Below, piece by piece: positions 8,494 to 15,021 of a stretch of DNA of 64,000 nt. Source of the stretch: CALVUP01 sp964422195 (GTDB lineage Bacteria > Bacillota_I > Bacilli_A > RF39 > UBA660). Each line of letters opens with the position of its first letter. The stretch's first letter is position 1. The notes below the pieces were generated by a model that saw nothing but the letters and a program-made list of their open reading frames with translations, had not been told where the DNA came from and did not search any database. The stretch is taken from positions 5,377 through 69,376 of the forward strand of contig CAYRAF010000001.1 of NCBI GenBank assembly GCA_964422195.1, written 5' to 3'. The translations under genes were made by a program, and so were the position numbers.

Positions 8494-9702
8494 CTATAGT
8501 CCTAAAACTTCTGCTTTTACTTTATCATATTCTTCTTGTGAAATAGCTCCAGCATCAAGAAGTTTTTTCATTTCTAATAGCTTTGCAGTTGGATCTTGAG
8601 CTGGTGCAGCTTGAGTTTCTGGTGCTGCAGCAGGTTGTTGATTAAATCCTGGTTGGTAAGCAGGTGGAGTATTAGGTTGTTGCATACCTCCCATCATACC
8701 ACCGGCAGCATTCATACCCATTCCCATAAAGGCCATACCTGCTCCTCCTCCGTTTTCTCCAGCAGCTTGCATACCACGAGCAACAGATTGTTGCATAAAC
8801 GCATTTCCTCTTGCTCCACTTAATGCATCAGCAGATTTAACATCTTTCATTAATTGTTTAGTATCTTCATCATATTCAATAGCTAAAATAGCTGTTTTTA
8901 CGATTTCAAGTCCACGATCAGTTTTCCATTGATAAGCATCTTCTACAGCTTGAGCCATAGCTTGTGCAAATCCAATTTGATCTCCTTGAATCTTAGAAAT
9001 TCTATTTCCTTTTGAAGGATCATTTGTATAATTTGAGAATGCAGCAGATAATGTACCAACTACTTCATTAAATAATTGTTCTCCTGCAGGATTATCCATA
9101 TCTGCAAAATCAAATATTGGTGCTCCTGGCTGTAAATAAGATGCAGGAACAAAGTTCTTAACAAATAGTAATGGATCTACTATTTTTAATGTATAAGTAC
9201 CACGAGTTACAGCTCCTACTTGTGTACCAAAGAAAGCATCATCCCAATATATTTCAGATTGTGTTCCAAATCTGTTATTAGGAATTTCCTTTAAATTAAC
9301 ATAGAATGCTAATTGTTGTGCTCCTGGTTGACCACCAAATTTTACCTTTTCCCATGTAGACTTAATTGTTTGTCCAAAAATACCATCTCCAGCAAACATA
9401 GATTTTGAATTAGGATCATCAGATCTATATTCAAATCCACCTGCTTCGGCCACTATACCTGTTATTTGTCCATCTTGCATTGTAATTAATGCAGTGCCTT
9501 CAGGTACAATTATTTTACTTCCGTTTGTAATAATATTTTCATTACCTTTTGTGTTTTCTCCTCTTCCGTTATTTGTTCCTTGTGGAACAGCTTGAAATAC
9601 TGCAGCTGTTGGTGTAATATCACTTCTTGGTGTATAAAAATCTTTCCATTGATCAGCAAAGGTTCCACCCAAAGCTCCAGAAAACGCTTTAATAAATCCC
9701 AT
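8494..9702 (-). CDS. SPFH/band-7 domain protein with C-terminal SHOCT motif
   Basis: Begins MGFIKAFSGALGGTFADQWKDF, the N-terminus of the SPFH (virion core protein-like, YdjF type) family. An SPFH-like domain spans about 25-300. A Gly/Met/Pro/Gln-rich linker follows (about 310-365), and the C-terminus is a SHOCT-type helical hairpin (LLEMKKLLDAGAISQEEYD). Such proteins form membrane-associated oligomeric scaffolds. The ATG at 9702 is chosen because GGAGGTATTTT precedes it. An upstream ATG at 9720 would place that ribosome site inside the gene. It is the first gene of a pair with the zinc-ribbon membrane protein. Confidence 0.8.
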   Translation of the reverse strand: MGFIKAFSGALGGTFADQWKDFYTPRSDITPTAAVFQAVPQGTNNGRGENTKGNENIITNGSKIIVPEGTALITMQDGQITGIVAEAGGFEYRSDDPNSKSMFAGDGIFGQTIKSTWEKVKFGGQPGAQQLAFYVNLKEIPNNRFGTQSEIYWDDAFFGTQVGAVTRGTYTLKIVDPLLFVKNFVPASYLQPGAPIFDFADMDNPAGEQLFNEVVGTLSAAFSNYTNDPSKGNRISKIQGDQIGFAQAMAQAVEDAYQWKTDRGLEIVKTAILAIEYDEDTKQLMKDVKSADALSGARGNAFMQQSVARGMQAAGENGGGAGMAFMGMGMNAAGGMMGGMQQPNTPPAYQPGFNQQPAAAPETQAAPAQDPTAKLLEMKKLLDAGAISQEEYDKVKAEVLGL

Positions 9703-9804
9703 AAAATACCTCCTTATCATTTTAAGATTTATTTAATAGATAGATAAAATTCATTATCATCCCTATCCTTTTTAATTATATCATATTTTTTTATATTTAG
9801 AATT

Positions 9805-9838
9805 AAAAAAAACATCGAATTTATTTCAATGTTTTTTA
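9805..9838 (-). terminator. terminator downstream of the histidine phosphatase gene
   Basis: Hairpin ACATCGAA / TTCAATGT (9812-9832, one mismatch), flanked by A and T runs, between the phosphatase stop and the SPFH promoter region. Confidence 0.6.
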
Positions 9839-9881
9839 TTGATTTTATCCTAATAATTTCTAGTTTAAAGATCCAAGCACA

Positions 9882-10499
9882 TTATTTTATTTCTATATTA
9901 ATAAGTTCATTATTATCATCAAACTCCAATTTAAAAATTTCACAATTTTTTATTACCCCTTCTAATAATATTTTACATTTATAACTATATCTTAATTTAT
10001 CATCAACAAGTTCAATATCACACCATTTTCTTAATAAATATGAAATAGCTGTAGCATGACTAACAATTGCAATTCTTTTTTCTTTACATTCATTTAAAAT
10101 TTTCATAATTATAGCGTACATTCTATTCCTTACTTCTTTTTGACTTTCACCATTACCATATTTATAATTTTCATCTAAGAACTGTTTTCTTTCAAAGTTT
10201 TCAGGTAATTCTCCCCAATATGATATTCCAAATTTTCTTTCTCCTAAATCGCTAACTACATTTATCTCTAAATCATTTTTTTCTGCAATATATTTAGCCG
10301 TTTGAATAGTCCTAACATAATTTGAAGAAAACAAAACATCAATGTTAGTTAATTCTTTAGATGTAAGCTTTTCCTTTGCTAAATTCTCTCCTTCTATCGA
10401 AAGACAATACTTTTCGTTTTGAAGCTGCATTTTATCACTATTGTATTCATTATTAACTAAGAAAGCTTTTGAATGCCTTATTAAGTATAATGTTGTCAT
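9882..10499 (-). CDS. histidine phosphatase superfamily protein
   Basis: A 205-residue phosphoglycerate mutase-like phosphatase. The catalytic LYLIRHSKA motif is at residues 4-12 (phospho-acceptor His9). A second catalytic histidine is in IAIVSHATAI (about 146). The family acts on small phosphorylated molecules or phosphoproteins, and the substrate cannot be read. The ATG is preceded by GGAGG. It is the most distal gene of the run of small accessory genes behind rpsI, 45 bases after guaD, and is followed by a terminator. It could be part of the accessory cassette set or an old chromosomal gene. Confidence 0.8.
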   Translation of the reverse strand: MTTLYLIRHSKAFLVNNEYNSDKMQLQNEKYCLSIEGENLAKEKLTSKELTNIDVLFSSNYVRTIQTAKYIAEKNDLEINVVSDLGERKFGISYWGELPENFERKQFLDENYKYGNGESQKEVRNRMYAIIMKILNECKEKRIAIVSHATAISYLLRKWCDIELVDDKLRYSYKCKILLEGVIKNCEIFKLEFDDNNELINIEIK

Positions 10500-10544
10500 A
10501 AATTAATTACCTCCATATAATTATTAAAAACTAGTTTTATATAC

Positions 10545-11018
10545 TTAGTATATAATTTTATCATCTTTTTCTAAAAAGTCATTAAATGTTTTTATAGTTT
10601 CATCTCTATAAATAGATTTTAATTCTAATTTATCACTATTAGATTTTATTTCTATTCCTTTAATGAAGTCATATATATAATCATCTTTAAAACCAATTTT
10701 AGCAGCATCATCAGTAGTATTTCCATAATATACAATTTTGATATTAGCCCAGATTATAGCAGATAAACACATTGGACAAGGATAACAAGTTGTATATAAT
10801 TCACATTCACTCAAATCATAAGAACCTAGAAATTTACAAGCATTCCTTATAGCAACTATTTCTGCATGTGCAGTAGGATCGTTAGAGCTTAAAACTTGAT
10901 TTGACCCCTTTCCTATAATCTTACCATCTTTTACAACACAAGCTCCAAAAGGACCTCCAGCATTTGTTTTTAAATTTTCTTCTGCTAATTCCTTAGCCTC
11001 TTCCATATATTTATTCAT
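10545..11018 (-). CDS. guaD: guanine deaminase-like nucleoside/base deaminase
   Basis: A 157-residue cytidine-deaminase-fold enzyme. Zinc ligands and catalytic acid are seen in H51-A-E53 and P80-C81-P-M-C84. The NAGGPFGA start and the DDAAKIGFKDDYIYDFI segment resemble the B. subtilis GuaD group, which converts guanine to xanthine. Other purine-base or nucleoside deamination is possible. The ATG has an AGGAGAT site. The stop codon sits inside an ACTAAGTATA motif resembling the junction motif that separates the other genes of this accessory block. Confidence 0.75.
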   Translation of the reverse strand: MNKYMEEAKELAEENLKTNAGGPFGACVVKDGKIIGKGSNQVLSSNDPTAHAEIVAIRNACKFLGSYDLSECELYTTCYPCPMCLSAIIWANIKIVYYGNTTDDAAKIGFKDDYIYDFIKGIEIKSNSDKLELKSIYRDETIKTFNDFLEKDDKIIY

Positions 11019-11038
11019 ATTATCTCCTATATCCTCTT

Positions 11039-11056
11039 ATCAATATCTTAGTATTT
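11039..11056 (-). repeat. junction motif, copy 1 (ACTAAGATATTGATA)
   Basis: Read on the minus strand, ATACTAAGATATTGATAAGAG lies between the stop of the deoxyribosyltransferase-like gene and the ribosome site of guaD. Close copies lie just after the stop codons or modules at 11625-11645, 12018-12035 and 12990-13010. They resemble the rpsI 3'-end repeat TTAGTAAGAGAT. Confidence 0.5.
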
Positions 11057-11058
11057 TT

Positions 11059-11499
11059 CTATTTTGTTTTGTAATTTTTTAAAAATACTTCTAATTGTTC
11101 TTTATTATCAAAAATATCTTCAAAAATATTATACAATGTATCGGTAGTTTCATATTCACCTATTGCATAGCATTTTTTCCCTAATCCATAGGCTATCCCT
11201 GATTCAATATGCGCAGCTTTTCCTGCAGGTAAAACTAATAATAAATTCCTAGAACTTTTCTCTCCCTCTAAATCATCATGAAAAAGATTCAATACAATAT
11301 CACTTTTTAACCCTAATGATTCAAATTCCTGCTGTCTTTCTTCTGGTGTTTGATCTTTATTACCATATCCCCAATTATCCTCATTTTTTAAAAAGCAATA
11401 ATAAGAAATACTATATTTATCAAACATATCACAAATTCTTAATATATTATCTTTATTTCTTGCTCTACCTGCAATAAAAAATTCATATTTAATATCCAT
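11059..11499 (-). CDS. nucleoside 2-deoxyribosyltransferase-like protein
   Basis: A 146-residue protein of a small Firmicutes family resembling nucleoside 2-deoxyribosyltransferases: the start YEFFIAGRARN, and a conserved LVLPAGKAAHIESGIAYGLGKKC segment at about 87-109 with an Asp/Glu-containing active-site-like region. Real deoxyribosyltransferases move deoxyribose between bases; whether this one does is not shown. It starts with ATG after TTGGAG. Its promoter and leader are nearly identical to those of the SDR gene 2.2 kb away, including tandem 13-mers and GTAGCCTAC, which marks it as part of the same cassette family. Confidence 0.6.
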   Translation of the reverse strand: MDIKYEFFIAGRARNKDNILRICDMFDKYSISYYCFLKNEDNWGYGNKDQTPEERQQEFESLGLKSDIVLNLFHDDLEGEKSSRNLLLVLPAGKAAHIESGIAYGLGKKCYAIGEYETTDTLYNIFEDIFDNKEQLEVFLKNYKTK

Positions 11500-11504
11500 A
11501 TTAC

Positions 11505-11605
11505 CAACTCCAATATAATTATATCATATAAATTCTTAATTTGTTCACCTAGCTTGTTCTACTAGCTTAAGATAAATAAAGGGTTTGTAAAGTTTTGTAG
11601 CCTAC
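11505..11605 (-). repeat. cassette module, copy 1 (leader, tandem 13-mers, GTAGCCTAC)
   Basis: About 100 bases closely matching 13770-13870. It contains the leader TCCAATATAATTATATCATA with a minus-strand -10, two tandem 13-mers (TGTTCACCTAGCT 11542-11554, TGTTCTACTAGCT 11555-11567) and GTAGCCTAC (11597-11605). On the minus strand the 13-mer ends in TGAACA, which can act as a -35 eighteen bases from TATAAT. Confidence 0.8.
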
Positions 11606-11670
11606 ATAACAGGGTTCCAATGTTCTTATTGATATCTTAGTAATTTTTTACATATTTTTAAATTATATTA

Positions 11671-11699
11671 TTGATTACAGAACATTTGTTTGCTATAAT
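11671..11699 (+). promoter_or_regulatory. promoter of the type I toxin mRNA
   Basis: TTGATT (11671-11676), 17 bases, TATAAT (11694-11699). Predicted transcription start is near 11706, just before the 5' half of a long-range stem. Confidence 0.7.
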
Positions 11700-11764
11700 A
11701 TATCTTGGATACGTTTGAAATATATCAGATGTTTTCCCTTCTAATTAAGAAGGGAGGTGGTATC

Positions 11765-11854
11765 GTGACTAAAAGAGAGAAATCTCTATTTTTCATTATA
11801 CTCCTTCTATTTATTATAATATTTATACTCTTGTATATTTTATTTTTTAGATAG
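11765..11854 (+). CDS. small hydrophobic type I toxin peptide
   Basis: GTG start with a strong GGGAGGTGG site 4 bases before it, encoding 29 residues: MTKREKS, then an unbroken membrane helix of Leu, Ile and Phe, ending FFR. The size, the basic start, the single helix and the strong ribosome site match TxpA/BsrG/Fst-like type I toxins, which damage the membrane. In the mRNA (about 11706-11946), GGATACGTTTG (11707-11717) is perfectly complementary to 11930-11940, and 11724-11735 to 11861-11872. The 5' end can therefore fold onto the 3' end and hide the ribosome site, as in known type I toxin mRNAs. The peptide matches no family I can name with certainty. Confidence 0.72.
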   Translation: MTKREKSLFFIILLLFIIIFILLYILFFR

Positions 11855-11859
11855 AAATT

Positions 11860-11969
11860 AAAAACATCTGATTTCAACAATCGTTGACTTCAGATGCTAT
11901 CCCAAGGGATTACGTCTGATTCGAGCAATCAAACGTATCCTTTTTTATTATATGAAGTTTCCCTCATCT
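11860..11969 (-). ncRNA. antisense RNA antitoxin of the type I module
   Basis: The minus-strand promoter has -35 TTGATA (12004-11999), a 17-base spacer and -10 TATAGT (11981-11976), so transcription should start near 11969. The RNA would end at a strong terminator: CATCTGA…TCAGATG (11896-11865) with inner TCAAC/GTTGA and a T run. The predicted RNA is about 110 nt and overlaps the 3' part of the toxin mRNA by roughly 87 nt. This is the same convergent arrangement as RatA with TxpA or SR4 with BsrG. The RNA itself is inferred; the promoter and terminator are seen. Confidence 0.65.
11911..11946 (+). terminator. terminator of the toxin mRNA
   Basis: GGATTACGT…ACGTATCC hairpin (11907-11940 region) with inner GATT/AATC pairs, followed by TTTTTT. 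Confidence 0.6.
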
Positions 11970-12017
11970 GTATACACTATATCATAAATTTGAATTTTTA
12001 TCAAGTTCTATAAACTT

Positions 12018-12035
12018 CTATCAATATCTTAGTGT
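12018..12035 (-). repeat. junction motif, copy 3
   Basis: Minus strand CACTAAGATATTGATAG, directly after the methyltransferase stop codon. It shares ACTAAGATATTGATA with the copy at 11039. Confidence 0.5.
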
Positions 12036-12047
12036 TTTTTTATTATT

Positions 12048-12725
12048 TTATTTTTTTAATTTTCTTAGTGTTAAGACATGCCAGTTTTTCTGTTCTTTTC
12101 CACCTTCGTTATGATATTCTTCAATTTCAAATAAATTTTTTCTTAAGTTATCAATATCCTCTTTACTAAAATAAGCAAAAAATCTTTTTTCTTTTGTTTG
12201 TTTATCCTCTAAAATTTTATAATTATATTTAGTTCCATTAGGAAGAATCTCTGCTTCTGGATGAACTTCTGCGTTTTGAAAATTAATTATTAATAATCCA
12301 TTATCTGATAATCCATTATATGCTACATCAAACAATTTTTTCATATCATCCATATCCAAATGCGGATTTCTCCATGATACTATAAGATCTGCTTTAAAAG
12401 CAAAAGTATCATCATACTCGTCAGATAAAAAATTATACTTTTTAACTTTTTTAATGCCAATTCTTTCTTGTTCGTTTAAAAAAGCATCAACAGTGTCCGT
12501 AGCTATAACATCATAACCTGCAGATTGAAGCATAAAAGCAAGCTGTCCACAACCACTTCCAAATTCAATTATTTTTTTATTCTTATCTTTTTGTAGACCA
12601 GCATCTACATAGTTAAATAATCTTTCCCATTTTTCTGTTTCAGGCTCAATTTTATTTTGTTCTATATATTCAAGTGCTCCACCAGAATTATACATATTTA
12701 TAGTTTTTGAATTATGTTGGCTCAT
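12048..12725 (-). CDS. class I SAM-dependent methyltransferase
   Basis: A 225-residue Rossmann-fold methyltransferase. The SAM-binding motif I is IIEFGSGCGQLAFML (about 58-72), the motif II acid is in VIATDTVDAF (about 76-85), and a motif IV-like LIVSWRNPH follows at about 115-123. No target-recognition domain is seen, so the substrate, probably a small molecule or a protein, is unknown. The ATG follows AGGAGGTATATTGT. It is a single-gene unit of the rpsI-associated accessory block: a diverged cassette module lies upstream (12778-12840), and a junction motif plus the type I toxin-antitoxin locus lie downstream. Confidence 0.78.
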   Translation of the reverse strand: MSQHNSKTINMYNSGGALEYIEQNKIEPETEKWERLFNYVDAGLQKDKNKKIIEFGSGCGQLAFMLQSAGYDVIATDTVDAFLNEQERIGIKKVKKYNFLSDEYDDTFAFKADLIVSWRNPHLDMDDMKKLFDVAYNGLSDNGLLIINFQNAEVHPEAEILPNGTKYNYKILEDKQTKEKRFFAYFSKEDIDNLRKNLFEIEEYHNEGGKEQKNWHVLTLRKLKK

Positions 12726-12777
12726 ACAATATACCTCCTATATATGTATATATATAATACCATAGTAATTGCTACTT

Positions 12778-12840
12778 TGTCACCTAGCTGGTTCTATTAG
12801 TCTAAAATAGATAAAGGTTTTGTGAAGTTCTGTAGCCTAC
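12778..12840 (-). repeat. cassette module, copy 2 (diverged)
   Basis: The same order as copies 1 and 3, with more substitutions: CACCTAGCT plus GGTTCTATTAGTCT in place of the two clean 13-mers, then GTAGCCTAC at 12832-12840. It is 63 bases long, against 64 and 65 in the other two. Confidence 0.65.
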
Positions 12841-12879
12841 GGCCTCTAAAAAGTGTATATTTTTAATATTTAGGCATAG

Positions 12880-12933
12880 AAAAAAGCCCGCAAATACGGA
12901 CTTTCCAAAAGCTTTCCTATCTCTTACTAAATT
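12880..12933 (-). other. second copy of the rpsI 3' end and terminator (att-like site)
   Basis: A 21-base perfect copy of the rpsI end (TTTCCTATCTCTTACTAAATT, 12913-12933) lies 1063 bases from the original at 13976-13996. Next to it, in the same order, is a near copy of the rpsI terminator (AAGCCCG…CGGACTT, 12884-12903). This is what an element that integrates into the 3' end of rpsI would leave: a displaced original gene end at its far border. The intervening DNA (12934-13975) carries the SDR gene. Confidence 0.7.
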
Positions 12934-12969
12934 AGCGTCACTTTATTTATGCGAGTTTACGGACATTTT

Positions 12970-13010
12970 GTAGCCTACTCGTAGCCTATTCTTAGTAGTA
13001 CCTTAGTAAT
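12970..13010 (-). repeat. two GTAGCCTAC iterons and a junction motif
   Basis: GTAGCCTAC at 12970-12978 and GTAGCCTAT at 12981-12989, spaced by 11 bases, followed by CTTAGTAATTTT (12999-13012). They lie inside the presumed element next to its distal border. Confidence 0.6.
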
Positions 13011-13033
13011 TTTCTTCTTTTCTATATATATTA

Positions 13034-13762
13034 TTAATATCCTCCATCAATTACCAATATTTCACTATTAACATAGCTTGATTCATCACTTGATAAATAA
13101 TAAATTGTTTTTGCAATTTCTTCTGGTTTAGCAAATCTTTCTAAATATATTTTAGCATTTTCATCATCTATATATTCTTGCGGCAATTCTTTATTCATAT
13201 CAGTATCTGCCCAACCAATTGCAACTGCATTTACTCTAATGTTTGGCTTAAACTGATATGATAAATCTCTAGTAAGACTCTGTAATCCTATTTTAGAGAC
13301 ATTGTAATCTAAACATTCAGGAGAAATAGTTTTTGTACCATTGGTAGATGAGACATTTACTATAGTACTACCCTTTTTCATATATTTTGAAGCCTCTCTT
13401 GAAACAATGAAGGCACCAATTACATTTACTTCTAATGTTCTTTTAAACTCCTCAACAGTAATACTTTCAAAATCTCTATCAAATACAATTCCTGCATTAT
13501 TAACTACAGCATCAATTCTACCAAATACATTTATTATTTGCTCAATCATATTTTTTACTTCTAATTCGTTAGACACGTCAGCTTTAATTGCTAATGCTTT
13601 ATTGTTAAATTCTTTTTCAACATATTCTTTCAATTCATCTGCAGCACTTGCAATTTTATTATAATTAATAACGACATTATAGCCTTCTGAAGCAAACTTA
13701 ATTATAGTAGCTTTGCCTATTCCTCTAGCACTACCAGTTACTAAAACAACTTTTTTATCCAT
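13034..13762 (-). CDS. SDR family NAD(P)-dependent oxidoreductase
   Basis: A 242-residue short-chain dehydrogenase/reductase. It has the cofactor motif TGSARGIGKA (near the N-terminus), NNAG (about 85-88), a catalytic serine in VNVSSTNG (about 137), and YNVSK (Tyr/Lys pair near 151-155). The closest named group is 3-oxoacyl-ACP reductase (FabG)-like, but no fatty-acid genes surround it, so a different carbonyl substrate is likely. The ATG at 13762 follows GGAGTTGATAATA; a TTG at 13777 is not needed. It is the only gene between two 21-base copies of the rpsI 3' end, that is, the cargo of a presumed integrated cassette. Confidence 0.85.
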   Translation of the reverse strand: MDKKVVLVTGSARGIGKATIIKFASEGYNVVINYNKIASAADELKEYVEKEFNNKALAIKADVSNELEVKNMIEQIINVFGRIDAVVNNAGIVFDRDFESITVEEFKRTLEVNVIGAFIVSREASKYMKKGSTIVNVSSTNGTKTISPECLDYNVSKIGLQSLTRDLSYQFKPNIRVNAVAIGWADTDMNKELPQEYIDDENAKIYLERFAKPEEIAKTIYYLSSDESSYVNSEILVIDGGY

Positions 13763-13769
13763 TATTATC

Positions 13770-13870
13770 AACTCCAATATAATTATATCATAAAAATTCT
13801 TAATTTGTTCAACTAGCTTGTTCTACTAGCTTAAGGTAAATAGAGGTTTCCCGAAGACTTTGTAGCCTAC
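13770..13870 (-). repeat. cassette module, copy 3 (leader, tandem 13-mers, GTAGCCTAC)
   Basis: Nearly identical to 11505-11605. It has the same leader and -10, 13-mers TGTTCAACTAGCT (13806-13818) and TGTTCTACTAGCT (13819-13831), and GTAGCCTAC at 13862-13870. Confidence 0.8.
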
Positions 13871-13892
13871 CTGTAGCCTACTCGTAGCCTAC
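13862..13892 (-). repeat. three GTAGCCTAC iterons at 11-base spacing
   Basis: GTAGCCTAC at 13862-13870, 13873-13881 and 13884-13892. Direct repeats at one helical turn beside a gene-end core site are typical of arm-type binding sites of tyrosine integrases. The binding protein is not encoded here. Confidence 0.65.
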
Positions 13893-13930
13893 GACGCTAG
13901 AAACGTTCAAAAAGAAGATTTTTAGTCATG

Positions 13931-13958
13931 CAAAAAAGCCCGTAATACGGACTTTTTG
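13931..13958 (-). terminator. terminator of rplM-rpsI
   Basis: AAGCCCG (13936-13942), loop TAATA, CGGACTT (13948-13954), with A and T tracts on both sides. Confidence 0.8.
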
Positions 13959-13975
13959 AAACATATTGAATAGTA

Positions 13976-13996
13976 TTTCCTATCTCTTACTAAATT
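13976..13996 (-). other. rpsI 3'-end core, proximal copy of the 21-base direct repeat
   Basis: Covers the last codons of rpsI (…FSKR stop) and four bases after. It is identical to 12913-12933. The 3' end of rpsI is a known integration target for integrative elements in Firmicutes. Confidence 0.65.
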
Positions 13997-14402
13997 GTGG
14001 TGCACGTCTTGCTTTCTTTAAACCTGGTTTCTTTCTTTCTTTTACTCTAGAATCTCTTGTAATGAACCCTTCTGCTTTAAGAATTTTTCTAAAACTTGTT
14101 TCACTTGTTGGATCAGTATCTTTATCCATTTCAAGTAAAGCTCTAGTGATTCCTAAACGAATTGCTCCTGTTTGACCTGAGAATCCTCCACCTCTAACAT
14201 CTACTTCTACATCAAAAGTTTCATTTGTATTAGTAGCAACTAAAGGTTGAGATAAATCCATAACTAAAGTTTCATAAGGTAAATATTCATGAACATCTTT
14301 ACCATTAACAGTAATCTTACCAGATCCTGGGATTAATTTAACTCTAGCAATACTAGCTTTTCTACGTCCAGTTCCAGTATAAACATTTTTATCTTTTGCC
14401 AT
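13980..14402 (-). CDS. rpsI: 30S ribosomal protein S9
   Basis: A 140-residue S9 of the small ribosomal subunit. Its basic C-terminal tail (…[12 protein letters not shown]) reaches the tRNA in the P site. The start [14 protein letters not shown] and the [15 protein letters not shown] core are diagnostic. The ATG at 14402 has an AGGAGGG site. It is the second gene of the rplM-rpsI operon, 15 bases after rplM. Its 3' end is the anchor of the accessory block: a 21-base copy of the end recurs about 1.06 kb downstream. Confidence 0.98.
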   Translation of the reverse strand: MAKDKNVYTGTGRRKASIARVKLIPGSGKITVNGKDVHEYLPYETLVMDLSQPLVATNTNETFDVEVDVRGGGFSGQTGAIRLGITRALLEMDKDTDPTSETSFRKILKAEGFITRDSRVKERKKPGLKKARRAPQFSKR

Positions 14403-14417
14403 AAATAAACCCTCCTA

Positions 14418-14846
14418 TTATATATCCATTTCTTCTGGTTTTTGTGCTGTATGTGGATGATTTTCATTTTCATATACAAATAATTTTTTGTACATTGCTC
14501 TTCCTAAACGGTTATGAGGAAGCATTCCTTTAACAGCTCTTTCCATCATTTCAATTGGATATTTTTCTTTCATAACTTTAGCAGTTCTTTCTCTAAGTCC
14601 ACCTGGATACATAGAGTGATTATAATACATTTTCTTTTCTAACTTGTTACCAGTTAAAGCAACTTCTTTTGCATTAACAATTATTACATAATCTCCACAA
14701 TCAATATGTGGTGTATATGTAGCTTTGTGTTTACCGCGAAGTATTACAGCAGCTTTTGATGCAACTCTACCTAATGGTTTACCTTTAGCATCTATAACAT
14801 ACCATTTACGTTCAACAGCTTCTTTTTTTTGCATAAAACTTTTCAT
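14418..14846 (-). CDS. rplM: 50S ribosomal protein L13
   Basis: A 142-residue L13, an early-assembling protein of the large subunit. The start [41 protein letters not shown] and GMLPHNRLG are family hallmarks. It is the first gene of the rplM-rpsI operon, with its own consensus promoter and a short hairpin leader. In most Firmicutes truA and ecfT sit just upstream; here a phospholipase-like gene on the other strand separates truA from rplM. Confidence 0.98.
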   Translation of the reverse strand: MKSFMQKKEAVERKWYVIDAKGKPLGRVASKAAVILRGKHKATYTPHIDCGDYVIIVNAKEVALTGNKLEKKMYYNHSMYPGGLRERTAKVMKEKYPIEMMERAVKGMLPHNRLGRAMYKKLFVYENENHPHTAQKPEEMDI

Positions 14847-14862
14847 ATTATTTCTCCTTCTT

Positions 14863-14952
14863 AGTTTTAACTCTCCGGAACAGAGTTAATTAATAATTGG
14901 GATTTCTAAATGTACCGATTAAGATTATACTAAATATATGATTGAAAGTCAA
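14863..14952 (-). promoter_or_regulatory. rplM promoter and possible L13 leader
   Basis: -35 TTGACT (minus strand, 14952-14947), 17 bases, -10 TATAAT (14929-14924). The roughly 75-base leader contains AACTC…GAGTT around TGTTCCGGA (14868-14888). The place and size suit the L13-binding leader that autoregulates rplM-rpsI in Firmicutes, but I cannot confirm the fold. Confidence 0.55.
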
Positions 14953-15021
14953 TAAATTTTCTATGATTTTCCTTAATTTTAAGTATTTTGTGCTATAATG
15001 ATAAAGGAAGGTAGTGATAAA

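Noticed and set aside
8378..8823. Plus-strand Ser/His/Cys-rich frames opposite the SPFH and zinc-ribbon genes
   Set aside because: No ribosome site, odd composition, fully inside well-supported minus-strand genes.
11500..12047. Possible riboswitch or attenuator in the 548-base gap
   Set aside because: The strong hairpins are fully explained by the convergent toxin and antisense RNAs and their terminators; no known riboswitch core was recognised.
10545..13996. Classical integron with attC sites
   Set aside because: No integron integrase and no RYYYAAC/GTTRRRY boxes; the repeats are iterons and gene-end cores, not folded attC sites.
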